From contig OX485807.1 of the NCBI GenBank assembly GCA_950295325.1, positions 35,990,440 through 36,054,439 of the forward strand: 64,000 nucleotides of DNA. Reading direction: 5' to 3'. Under the pieces are notes generated by a model. It was not told the origin of the DNA. It ran no database searches and worked only from the letters and a program-made list of their open reading frames with translations. The translations under genes were made by a program, and so were the position numbers. The stretch comes from Polytrichum commune (lineage: Eukaryota > Streptophyta > Polytrichopsida > Polytrichales > Polytrichaceae). This document shows, in pieces, positions 49,291 to 58,789 of this stretch (positions are counted from its first letter, which is position 1; every line of letters begins with the position of its first letter).

Positions 49291-49370
49291 GACGTTGGCC
49301 CTATCTTGTTCAAGAGTCTACTTTGACACATGGTAAGGTTTACTGCCTACCTTGCGATAGGTGAAAAAGT
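49291..49370 (-). mobile_element. Truncated SINE-like tail
   Basis: Plus-strand TTTACTGCCTACCTTGCG with nearby TTGTTCAAGAGTC matches the tail block of SINE-like copies 1 and 4. The tRNA-like head is absent. Confidence 0.4.
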
Positions 49371-49464
49371 TTGCACTCGAGCTATGTGGCTGAGGAATAC
49401 TTCACTTTTCTCACAACGTGGACACTTTTTAAAAATTTCTTCTCTTTTGCTAAATCTTTTTGAC

Positions 49465-49915
49465 ATGGAAGAGCATACTGGTGGTAATGAAGCAAGATAC
49501 CTGTGGACTCCTGTGAGAATATGAAGTGATTGTTTACACTTTATATATGAATTTTATCAATCATGTACCTACTGGATGCACATTTGTGGAACTGTTGTTG
49601 ATGCTGTGACTAGGGATCTGTGAAAATGTGATCACGTCTGCTGAATATAAGTTGATTTCAAGAAACATTTGCATCTTGAATACTTGTAAGTTAAGTAGAT
49701 TCCCAAAGTTGGTCATGCACTCCCGCAAACATACAAACCATGTTTCTCAATCCATTGTTAACTAATGAACTGTCATATGATTTCAGAATGATTTCTCTGA
49801 CATGGATGGCCGATATGAATTGGATCAAGATGCTACGAGACTAAAATGCAGTTCCACGGATCCGCTTCAAAACAGGCACAATGGTCGTTTCGTACTAATC
49901 TGGATAAATTTATGA
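49465..49915 (+). other. Two exon-like segments in phase, possible 3' end of a gene
   Basis: A 48-base segment (49465-49512, MEEHTGGNEARYLWTP) ends at a GTGAGA donor. The segment 49787-49915 follows a TTTCAG acceptor, is in the same phase, and reads NDFSDMDGRYELDQDATRLK onward to a TGA stop. An AATAAA at about 50101-50106 could serve as polyadenylation signal. The protein-like composition on both sides of a proper intron is the only support. I recognise no family, and upstream sequence is interrupted by a SINE fragment, so this may be a broken gene. Confidence 0.3.
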
Positions 49916-50259
49916 ATTCTTATTTCATGTCTGTGTATCTCTGAAGTTATAGGTTCCCAAACCTAAAGTGCAAAAATAAATTTTTACCTGTGGCAGTTTG
50001 CAGTACATTTCTATGTGGTAGACATAATTCCTAACTTTTGACGACTACAGTGGATACTACATAATTTACTTTGCCTCAGAATTTTTTAGTTGCCATGTAC
50101 AATAAAAAAATTCTGTTGTATTTAATATCGTAACATTCAACAAACTACTGAGGGTTCACGTATCTCCCATAGAATTGAACTGCATTGGAAGTGTATCAAT
50201 GGATCCATCCATTAAATCGTGGTAACCAAAAACTCAAGGGTTTGAGGATATGTTCGATT

Positions 50260-50560
50260 TTACTTAAATATGAGTTTAGTCCAAAAAACACTTGATGATT
50301 CATCATCATTCAAATGACCATCCACGAATTTTCTTCTTAACTCTTCATGTAATAACTTTGACGTTGTAGTTGATAAAATCATGCTAGCGGTGTTGCTTAA
50401 GACATCAACCACATTTTGGTAAAGGCTATGAAACACTTCTAGGAAATGTTTGAAGTTGTTCATCATCTTGATCTGTTACACCAACGACAATCAATTCATC
50501 AAGAATTATCATGAACATATGTGTCGATATTCACACATGCTTTTATCATCTTTCATTCTT
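50260..50560 (-). pseudogene. Ty1-copia gag fragment, degenerate
   Basis: The minus strand reads FHSLYQNVVDVLSNTASMIL then STTTSKLLHEELRRK. This is the spacing and wording of the conserved copia gag segment: a short helix after 'SLPxSY', then a hydroxy-rich stretch, then 'LLxEExRR'. Just upstream, in shifted frames, LDELIVVGVTDQDDEQ-type sequence corresponds to the preceding gag helix. No zinc knuckle, protease or pol remains. It is unrelated in sequence to the gag of the young element at 53.8 kb. Confidence 0.55.
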
Positions 50561-50925
50561 AATTTGATAAATTTTCATCTCAAATGAACTCTATTTGAGA
50601 TGTTTCTTACTTGATAAATTCCTTGCAATTCATCCTTGGCCATTGCAACACTAAAAAGTCATCCGAGAAAGTGAAAAAGTTTATAGGATTGTGACCAGAT
50701 TTGGAAGTGTGAACCTTTTTCAATTCAAACACAAATGGGATCGATGGATTCCTCTCAATCTCCTCTTTCCAAACATGTTGCTCTTCATTGTGAAATAACA
50801 AATGAAATGCCATTGGGAGCATTAGAAACAGTGATTTAGAAACAGGTGTCCCAAGGGGATGGTTGCCACTTCGGGGGCGAACAATTTTGCAGTTCTGGAT
50901 GGAGAAAGAAGAGCTGGAGCTGTGT

Positions 50926-50936
50926 GTCCCATACGC
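50926..50936 (+). promoter_or_regulatory. Upstream sequence element (USE)-like motif of U2 gene
   Basis: GTCCCATACGC lies about 70 bases before the U2 start. It matches only the first part of the plant snRNA USE (RTCCCACATCG), so it is a weak or variant element. Its distance to the TATA box, 29 bases between the two, is close to that of plant Pol II snRNA promoters. Confidence 0.45.
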
Positions 50937-50965
50937 TTCGCAATCGCAATTCACAAAGCGGTAAG

Positions 50966-50972
50966 TATATAA
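50966..50972 (+). promoter_or_regulatory. TATA box of U2 gene
   Basis: TATATAA starts 31 bases upstream of the first U2 nucleotide, the standard position. Confidence 0.65.
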
Positions 50973-50996
50973 TGTGAAGTTGGAGGTTGAAGATGC

Positions 50997-51190
50997 ATAC
51001 CTTTCTCGGCCTTTTGGCTAAGATCAAGTGTAGTATCTGTTCTTGTCAGTTTAATATCTGATACGAGGCTCATCGAGCCTCATGATGTTAATCTAATTTT
51101 TCCAAGGGTGCGCTGTCTATTCGGCAGCTTGCTGTCAAGACTCGCAAGCGTCGTTTTGGTATAGCACCAAAGCCTTTCTGGCGCAACCTT
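50997..51190 (+). ncRNA. U2: U2 spliceosomal snRNA (divergent copy)
   Basis: The first 50 nucleotides are the invariant U2 5' domain: ATACCTTTCTCGGCCTTTTG, then GGCTAAGATCAAG and the branch-point-pairing segment TGTAGTATCTGTTCTT. Stem IIa (GTCAG/CTGAT) is intact. Stem IIb differs from the common plant sequence but keeps pairing (GAGGCTC/GAGCCTC). The 3' half retains the GGCAGCTTGCTG loop, the TTTTGGTATAGCACCAAAG helix IV loop region and a CTGGCGCAACC end. The length of about 194 is normal. The Sm site AATTTTTCC lacks the usual purine after the U run, and helix III has several changes. U2 pairs with the branch point in the nuclear spliceosome. With TATA and USE-like elements it looks like a gene and not a processed copy, but it could be a weakly expressed variant. 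Confidence 0.88.
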
Positions 51191-51299
51191 GTCCTTTTGG
51201 GGATCCAAGTAAACTAAGTCGGATGATTTTCAACCATTTGGCTACGGGTGTTGAAAGCAATTTAGATCATGGATTGCTGTTACTGACGCCACCAAAGCT

Positions 51300-52430
51300 A
51301 AGGGTTTAGGGTTGATGATTTAGAATGCATACAATACTGGATTCAGAGCTCATCAAATAGTTTCCACTTGCTCTAATGAACTTTTTAGTTTTCCACATGG
51401 GAAAGTAAGAAATTCAAGCCAACAAAGTGATGTGGTTGATTAGGGTTGGATGAAGAATCCCGAATTGAAGTCTCTATTTTGCAAGGTCCGCAACTTGTTT
51501 GTGTAAGGGCTGGAGAGCATGCAATATTGGATTCAGAGCTTACCAACCGCATCAAATAGTTTCCACCTGCTTTACAACTCATGGCAATTAAGAAATTCAA
51601 GCCAACAAAGTACCATAGATTGTGGGAGCTTGACAAGAGAAAAATAGATAACTGACTGGGTAAGTGATGAATTCAGGTGCAGAACAGAATAGAAGAATCA
51701 TACATTGAAGTGTCTATGTTGCAAAGGTCTACAGCTTGTTTGTGTAAGGGGTGGAGAGCATGCAATACTGGATTCAGAGCTCATCAGCCACATCAAATAG
51801 TTTCCACATGCTTTACAGTGCACAGCAACTAAGAAATTCAAGTCAACAAAGTACCATAGATCGTGAGAGTTTGATTTGGGTTTGATGAAGAATCCTCAAT
51901 TTGAAGTCTCCATTTTCACAAAGTCCACAGCTTGTTTGTGTAAGGGCTGGAGAGCATGCAATACTGGATTCAGAGCTCATCAACCGCATCAAACAGTTTC
52001 CACTATCTCTACAGTATCATAGATTGTGAGAGTTTGATTAGTGTTTGATGAAGAATCCCGAATTGAAGTCTCTATTTTGCACAGGTCTGCAGCTTATTCG
52101 TCTAAGGATTGGAAAATATGCAATCCCGGATTCAAAGCTCCATTACTTCAACAATTTTCATTGCAACAATTTACCATAGATTGTGAGAGCTTGATTAGGG
52201 TTTGATAAATGCCGAATCGGATTCCGCTATTTTGCAGAGGTCCACAGCTTCTTTGTCTGAGGGTTGGAGTGCATTCAATACTGGATTCACAGCTCAACCA
52301 CATCAAATTCCCACCTGCTCTATAGTACATGGCAACTATGGAGTTCAAGCCAAGAAAATACCATATATAGATTGTGAGAGCTTGAACGGGGTTTGATGAT
52401 TGAAGTCTACCAAGTTTCTGCAAAGGCCCG
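51300..52430. repeat. Degenerate tandem array of about 160-240 bp units
   Basis: A unit containing GAATCCCGAATTGAAGTC, CTATTTTGC, a TCCGCAACTTGTTTGTGTAA-like string, GCATGCAATACTGGATTCAG, CATCAAATAGTTTCCAC and AGTACCATAGATTGTGAGAG recurs. Copies start near 51455, 51690, 51887, 52050, 52210 and 52396, with a partial copy near 51322. Spacing varies through internal gains and losses. Minus-strand frames echo one another because of the repeat. No gene is supported here. Confidence 0.85.
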
Positions 52431-53354
52431 CAGCTAGATTGGTATGGAACGATCACGGGCGGCAGTGTCATAAAATGTTGGGCTTGCACATTCGCCCGGC
52501 ACAGTTCTTCAATAACTCATGCAAAATGGTCAGTCCTTTAAGTTTATGGGCACTGAAAACGAGCAATCTGCTCCAGTGGACAGATTCAGTTCCAGTTCAG
52601 TGGTAGTTGTATGGCATGGGTATCATCGAGGAATACCTAGCAATGATATATATGTGACCAGACTAGTAAGTTATATCGAATCTCATGATCTGGTCAAACT
52701 AAGATAGATGTATCAAAATTGAAATTCTATCAGTTTAGAATTTCTGTTGACACATTAATGCAGAAGAGTCAAATAGGTATAAGAAATCGCCTCCGATTGA
52801 CTTGTCACCAGAATTATAGAAAGTTGATGGGAAAGAGCCTCCGGGAAATGGTCGGGCAAAGCAATCCAAAGTGTTGGGCCTTCTTGTTCTTAGCTTTGAA
52901 AATTCAAAGAGGCGAATTCTTCAAGGTCCCTCTAATACTTGTAATGTCCAATTCGGAATTGCATGATCTAACTTGAAGATGAAGCAAAGCCATAATTCAT
53001 AATTCAGGCCGGAGCCATCTCTTCATCTCTTCATAGGGTTTACATATACAGAAAAGCACTCAGGTATCCCTTTTCCTCTGAGAATTCGTGAAGGTTGGGT
53101 TAATTTGTAATTCAGAAGCTCATCGAGAGACACTTGTCAGCAGTATGATCCGGTTTGGCTTTATTTGGGAGGGTGGGTTGCGCTGGCCATGCATGTATTG
53201 CACTACCATAGCGATCACTATTGCACGTCTTCATCGAGAGTAAGCTGCCGAACAGATCACCCGAACTAAACTTACCCAGGAAAAATATTATGAGGCTATC
53301 ATGAGCTATCATGAGCTACCTCGACCTATCAGAAATATCAATTTGATAATAACA
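52431..53354. other. Intergenic DNA, no gene seen
   Basis: No supported feature up to the left target duplication of the copia element. Confidence 0.4.
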
Positions 53355-53359
53355 TATAC
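53355..53359. repeat. Target-site duplication TATAC, left
   Basis: Identical to 58642-58646 directly after the 3' LTR. The 5-bp length is standard for Ty1-copia integrases. Confidence 0.9.
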
Positions 53360-53649
53360 TATTGTTAGTTTAGATGATTAGCATTGTAGAAGAACGTAGA
53401 AACTAGTTATAGAATAGAACTTTCTGGAAGGATCGTTAGAAGGATGAATGTTCACTGAAAGGATGAACGCACTCAAGGAGTCGTCTCTCCCGATGATACT
53501 ATTCATATAGATCTTCCGCTTCTTGTCTGTCTGTCTGTTTGATTTTCCTGGTGTATTACTGTTCCAATATCAATGAAGTGTAGTTAAGGATTTACTGTAT
53601 ATACCAATGAGTGAGTGTATGTGAGCTTGTCTGGTTCTATCAAACAATA
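53360..53649 (+). repeat. 5' LTR (290 bp)
   Basis: Begins TATTGTT and ends AACAATA, a perfect 7-bp inverted pair (the TG...CA form lies just inside). It contains ATATCAATGAAG where the 3' LTR has AATAAAG, so the probable polyadenylation signal of the 3' copy is altered here. A (CTGT)n run lies at about 53526-53539. Four transitions separate it from the 3' LTR, the first at 53396. Confidence 0.95.
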
Positions 53650-53663
53650 GGTTATGGGCGCCG
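53650..53663 (+). other. Primer-binding site, internal initiator-tRNA type
   Basis: The bases directly after the LTR are GGTTATGGGCGCCG. GGTTATGGGC is complementary to the anticodon region of initiator methionine tRNA, not to its CCA-bearing 3' end. This is the half-tRNA priming arrangement known from Drosophila copia. The expected TGG start of a 3'-end-primed site is absent. Confidence 0.7.
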
Positions 53664-53807
53664 TCTACACTCAAGCTGTGGAGAATAGTTATTGTTTAGA
53701 GGTAAAGTTAGCCCAGAAAGCAATAGCATAGAGAACTTCGTTTCTGAGGATTAGTGTGTCTGTCCAAGAGGAATTATAGTTTTACATTGGTGGCTGAGAC
53801 AAGAGCC

Positions 53808-56800
53808 ATGTCAGAAATCCGTGAAGCTAATGTTGTAGACACTTACAATGGCACCAACTTCCAGTTATGGAAGATGCATATGAGGTTTATCTTTCAGTCC
53901 AGGGAACTATTCTCTATAGTCAATGGTTCTCTCAAGAAATCTGATCTGACAGATCCTGCGGAACAATTACTCTGGGAGAAACATGATAAGCAGGCAATTG
54001 TTGCTATTCTTGCGACAATTGATTCCTTCCACAAGGAAGAGATTATTAATTGTTCAACCTCTCATGAAATGTGGAGTCAGCTTCAAGCCTACCACGATCA
54101 ACATTCTGATGATTGTATTATCGCTCTGCAAGAAAAGTATTACAGCTGTAAGCTCGGGGATGGTGAGTCAATCGCCACATTCATCAGTACCCTTCAACGA
54201 TTAGCTAAACAGATTACCGACCTGAAGCAGCCCATCACCGAGCAACAACTCATCAGCAAAATCAAATGCGGCTTACCATCTTCATTTGATCCTCTTCTTC
54301 TTGCATGGGAAAGCGTTCCTCTCGCTGAGCAAACCCTAGTCACTTTTCAGACTCGGCTTATCAAATTTCAGAATAAGCTTCGTGAACGTGGTGCATTTCT
54401 TGATGGACCCAATGACAAGGCTTACTTCACGAAAACCACTCCGGCTCATGCGAAACCTTCTCCCTCTGTTGAGCAGAAGAAGGAAAGAGCAGATCGACAT
54501 GTGAAGTATAAGAAACATGCGAGATGCTACAGGTGCGGTCACCGAGGTCATTTCGGGAAAGATTGTCCTGAAGATTCGGATAGCTCATCACCTGTTTCTC
54601 CGAAACGCATGGTCGCTCCACACAAAAGCTCGGGGCCTCGGAAACATCACCAGGTCACAGGTAAACGGAGTCATGCGCATATCACCGCTAGCGCACCTGC
54701 TCAAGATTCTTCGGACTCCTATTCTTCGGCTTCAAGCGAAGTTTATTGTGTACAACTTGCCACTACTCCTGAAGATGATACTCATGAAGATGATACTGCA
54801 TGGTTCGCCGACTCAGGGGCGACAGAACACATGACGGATAAGCTCCGTTGGTTCACAAATTTTCAAGCCATCGACGATCACTCATGGAGTGTTACTATTG
54901 CCGATAATCATCTCATGTACGTACGAGGCATCGGAGATATCTCCGTCAATACTCTTGTGAATGGCGAAGTGTCTACCATTAAACTCAAGAATGTGCTCTA
55001 TGTCCCAAAACTTCACAGGAACCTTATATCTACAGGACGTCTCACCGAACGGAGGGTTGCCATTATCCATGTCAGAAATATGTGCAAAATGATCAGCAAT
55101 TATGGTGAGGGTCACATTATTATGACCGGCCAGAAATGTGGAGGGCTCTGGCGTCTTAACATCTCAACTGTAAATCAGCCAAGCACTGCAAATCTGGTAG
55201 CCACCACTCCTGCTAGCACTCGAGGTTTATCTAAACCTAACCTCACTCTGCAAAAATGGCATGCTCGCCTTGGTCTTGTCAGTATTAGCACCATCAAGAA
55301 GATGAGTTCGCAAGACTTAGTTCTAGGGTTGCCGTCTTTTGAGAGTACCACTCCTTCTGTGTGTTCAGGCTGTGCTTATGGCAAAAGCCATTGCACCCCC
55401 TTTCCAATAAATACAGAGAGAAAACGCATGCATAAACCTGGTTTATTCTTTCATGCCGATATTTCAGGTCCTTTTCAAGTGCCGTCATACGGTGGTCACT
55501 CCTATTTTATCACCTATAAAGATGATCACAGCAGTTATCGCTTCGTGTTTTTCTTGAAAGACAAGAAGGATATTCTATACACATTTCAGACCCTGTACAA
55601 ACAGGCCAAGAAAGAAACTGGTCGCTCGATGATCAAACTTCGCACAGATAATGGTCGTGAGTTCCTGTCACACGATTTCCAAGCCTATGTTCAACACAAG
55701 GGGATCCGTCACGAGTTGACATCACCCTACAGTCCGGTGCAAAACTCTGTAATCGAACGAGACAACCGCACAGTGGTTGAATGCGCACGGAGTATGTTGC
55801 ACCACCGCTCTTTGCCACTCGAACTATGGGGCGAAGCTATCAACACTGCTGTCTACATCCTCAATCGTGTTTCCAGTCGCACCCTACATGGTGCAACTCC
55901 CTTCACCAAATGGTATGGCGAACCTCCCGATGTCAGCTACTTCAGAGAATTTGGCTCTATCTGTTACGGCCATGTCCCGAAACAAATCCGGCAGAAGTTG
56001 GATCGCAAGGCTCGGGAATGCCTTTTTGTGGGTTATTGCACAACAGCAAAGGCCTATCGCTTATGGTGTTTAAACAAACGCAAGATCATCATCACCCGCG
56101 ATGTTATTTTTGATGAGGCAACACCAACTCAGCAACAGTTGCAGCCAGTTACTCCACAGGTTCCACCTGATTATTCTATTTTGTTCCCTCTTGACACCCC
56201 TATTTCTACTAGTGTTCCCTCATCGGTGAACACAATTCCCTCTCTGTCATCACCTTCTACTTCATTGGGCGAATCCCAACCAGGTCTACAAGAAGCAGTG
56301 GGAGACTCTTCCTCACATCTACAAGAAGCAGTGGGAGTTTCTTCCTCACATTCACATGAAACAGTGGGAGCGACTCATGCAAGATTATCAACATCGAGAG
56401 ACATTTCGAACCCTACACTGTCTTCTCCAATTTCTGACTCCTTTCAGGTTCTACCTGTCTCCTCATCCGGTTCTTACGACACGTCTCCTTTACCTGACTC
56501 TTTCACCCCTGTTGTATTATCTACTCCTACTCCTAGTTGTGACCACAGTATCAGCCCACATGCCTCTTCTATTTCACCTGATAATCTTACCCCAATTCTC
56601 AAGACTAGGTCTCTGGATGATATTTATCAATCCGCACCACCTGTTCAATCTACTTCATGTGTTGTTGCCTTTAAGGTCACACCCACCTCACGAGTCTCAG
56701 TTCTTCCTCCGGAACCCCAAACCTTTGCTCAAGCTGTTAAGTCCGATCACAAAGCAGAGTGGGAACTCGCAATGATGGAAGAGATTGAATCACTCCTCAA

Positions 56801-58321
56801 GAATGAGACATGGACGTTGGAAACCCTACCGCCTGGACACAATCTTGTCAAAAACAAATGGGTATTCCGGATAAAGGTGAAATCCGATGGAACCATAGAA
56901 CGGTTTAAAGCCCGTTTAGTTGCAAAAGGGTTTACACAGACTTATGGCATGGATTATCAAGAAACCTTTGCTCCTACTGCTCGTGCTGAAAGCATCAGGA
57001 TCATTCTATCGATTGCCAGAGCTGATGGCCTCCACATGGTCCAATTTGACATCAAAACCGCATATCTGAACTCTACTATTCAGGAACTCATTTTTATGGC
57101 TCTACCGCAAAGGCTTTGAAGATTGGTTTCTAAAGAAATTCCCTGGGAGTCGAGGCAAGGTCTGCCGAATACGCAAAGGACTATATGGTCTTAAACAATC
57201 AGCCAGAAGTTGGAACAAGACGTTCTCAGATTTTCTCAAAGCATATGATCTGATTCAGAGCACTGCTGATTCTTGCATCTTCTATTCGACATCTCATCCT
57301 CGCCTCATTCTTGCCCTCTGGGTAGATGACGGATTAGCCATGTGTCAGGATAAGTCATTGTTAGCCAAGATGATCACCCATTTGAAGACCAAATTTGAGG
57401 TGACTGTTGGCGATGCTGATGTTTATGTGGGTCTTCACATCACCCGGGATTTGGCCCATCGCAGGTTATATGTTGATCAACAACGCTATACCGAAACTCT
57501 CCTTACGAGATTTGGTTATGAGAATGCCAATCCTATTTCGACACCCAATGACCCCCATGTTCCCCTCTCCTATCCACCGCCAAATGACTCTGATACTCCT
57601 GTTCCTAATTTTCCATACCAAGAAATTGTAGGATCTTTACTATATCTTGCCACTCATTCAAGACCCGACATTGCTCACGCCGTGTCTGTTGTGGCACAGT
57701 ATTCGACAAACTTCAGGGAAATTCATTGTACTGCAGTGAAACGTATTCTCAAATATCTAAGAGGCACAACTGATTATGCGTTATGCTACTCTTCAGATCC
57801 AAATGCTCCAAACACCCTTGTTGCCTATACAGATGCTGATTATGCAGGTGACCTTAACGACCGAAAAAGTCGTAGCGGCAACATTCTTCTACTCAATAAT
57901 GGCCCTGTTCTATGGCTAAGTCGTAAACAACCATGTACAGCGACATCCACTACAGAGTCCGAATACGTTGCTGCATCTCTCACTAGTAAGGAAACTGTCT
58001 GGGCTCGTCGCCTTCTTGCAGACATAGGGTTCTCTCAACCGGTTCCCACACCTCTCTTCTCGGATAATCAATCAGCAATCCGGTTAGTCCAAAACCCTGA
58101 GTTTCATAAACGAACCAAACATATCGATGTGGTTTTTCACCTTAATTATCAGAGAACTTCAAGAACGAGGGGATATTTCTATCCTTTATGTTCCAACCAA
58201 GTTACAACTTGCAGATATTCTTATGAAAGCTTTAACTCCTGATACCTTTCACAAGCTTCGGGCTGCACTCAACCTCTCCAAGAAAGTTCTTCATCAAGTG
58301 GGAGATTCTACTTTGAAGTGA
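53808..58321 (+). pseudogene. Copia gag-pol polyprotein, two frameshifts
   Basis: The frame is open from 53754; the likely gag start is the ATG at 53808 (MSEIREANVVDTYNGTNFQL). Numbered from 53754, domains follow in order. The gag zinc knuckle is C-X2-C-X4-H-X4-C from Cys258. Aspartic protease has the DSGA motif at Asp353. GAG-pre-integrase follows, and the integrase core has Asp569, Asp632 and Glu668 (DX35E). A Ser/Thr/Pro-rich linker leads to reverse transcriptase. An extra A in the run at 57109-57111 ends the first frame at 57119. RT then continues in the next frame with WVDDGL as the catalytic box, followed by RNase H (YTDADYAGD, TESEYVA). A second +1 shift near 58144 moves the last 58 codons to a third frame ending at 58321. 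In the integrase zinc finger the second histidine of the usual HxRLGH motif is leucine (HARLGL). Products would act in virus-like particles and at nuclear integration. Confidence 0.93.
56284..56382 (+). repeat. 33-bp x3 coding repeat in the integrase-RT linker
   Basis: Three 33-base units encode LQEAVGDSSSH and variants. Each contains AGTGGGAG (56297, 56330, 56363), the same octamer as the polypurine tract at 58344-58351. Confidence 0.85.
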
Positions 58322-58340
58322 TTCTGTACGTTCTTGGACA

Positions 58341-58351
58341 ATGAGTGGGAG
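58341..58351 (+). other. Polypurine tract
   Basis: ATGAGTGGGAG immediately precedes the 3' LTR. It is the plus-strand primer site of the element. The octamer AGTGGGAG also occurs just upstream at 58297-58304. Confidence 0.8.
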
Positions 58352-58641
58352 TATTGTTAGTTTAGATGATTAGCATTGTAGAAGAACATAGAAACTAGTT
58401 ATAGAATAGAACTTTCTGGAAGGATCGTCAGAAGGATGAATGTTCACTGAAAGGATGAACGCACTCAAGGAGTCATCTCTCCCGATGATACTATTCATAT
58501 AGATCTTCCGCTTCTTGTCTGTCTGTCTGTTTGATTTTCCTGGTGTATTACTGTTCCAATATCAATAAAGTGTAGTTAAGGATTTACTGTATATACCAAT
58601 GAGTGAGTGTATGTGAGCTTGTCTGGTTCTATCAAACAATA
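58352..58641 (+). repeat. 3' LTR (290 bp)
   Basis: Same ends and length as the 5' LTR. It carries ATATCAATAAAGTG, supplying an AATAAA-type polyadenylation signal. It is followed by TATAC. Confidence 0.95.
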
Positions 58642-58789
58642 TATACTACACTTATTTTTCTTTCGCCGAATCACACGGCGATTCTCCATTGATAAATAAA
58701 TATACACTCACAAGACACAGACAAACCTCCGTGACACTTACTACACGTCATAGACATAAAGACCGAGAAAGTTATGTTTCCTCAACCTC

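Larger units (their letters stand above)
53355..58646 (+). mobile_element. Ty1-copia LTR retrotransposon, nearly complete
   Basis: A full-length insertion: 5-bp target duplication TATAC (53355-53359 and 58642-58646), two 290-bp LTRs, primer-binding site, one gag-pol frame in the copia order (gag, protease, integrase, reverse transcriptase, RNase H), and a polypurine tract. The LTRs differ at four of 290 positions, all transitions, so the insertion is recent. The coding frame has two single-base shifts, so this copy could move only if complemented. It lies in gene-poor DNA about 2.2 kb downstream of the U2 gene. Confidence 0.96.

Noticed and set aside
50607..51027. 115-codon minus frame overlapping the U2 promoter
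   Set aside because: No recognisable domain and it covers the U2 TATA and 5' end; best treated as incidental.
55777..56113. Alternative plus frames of 98-139 codons inside the copia element
   Set aside because: Shadow frames of the gag-pol coding region.
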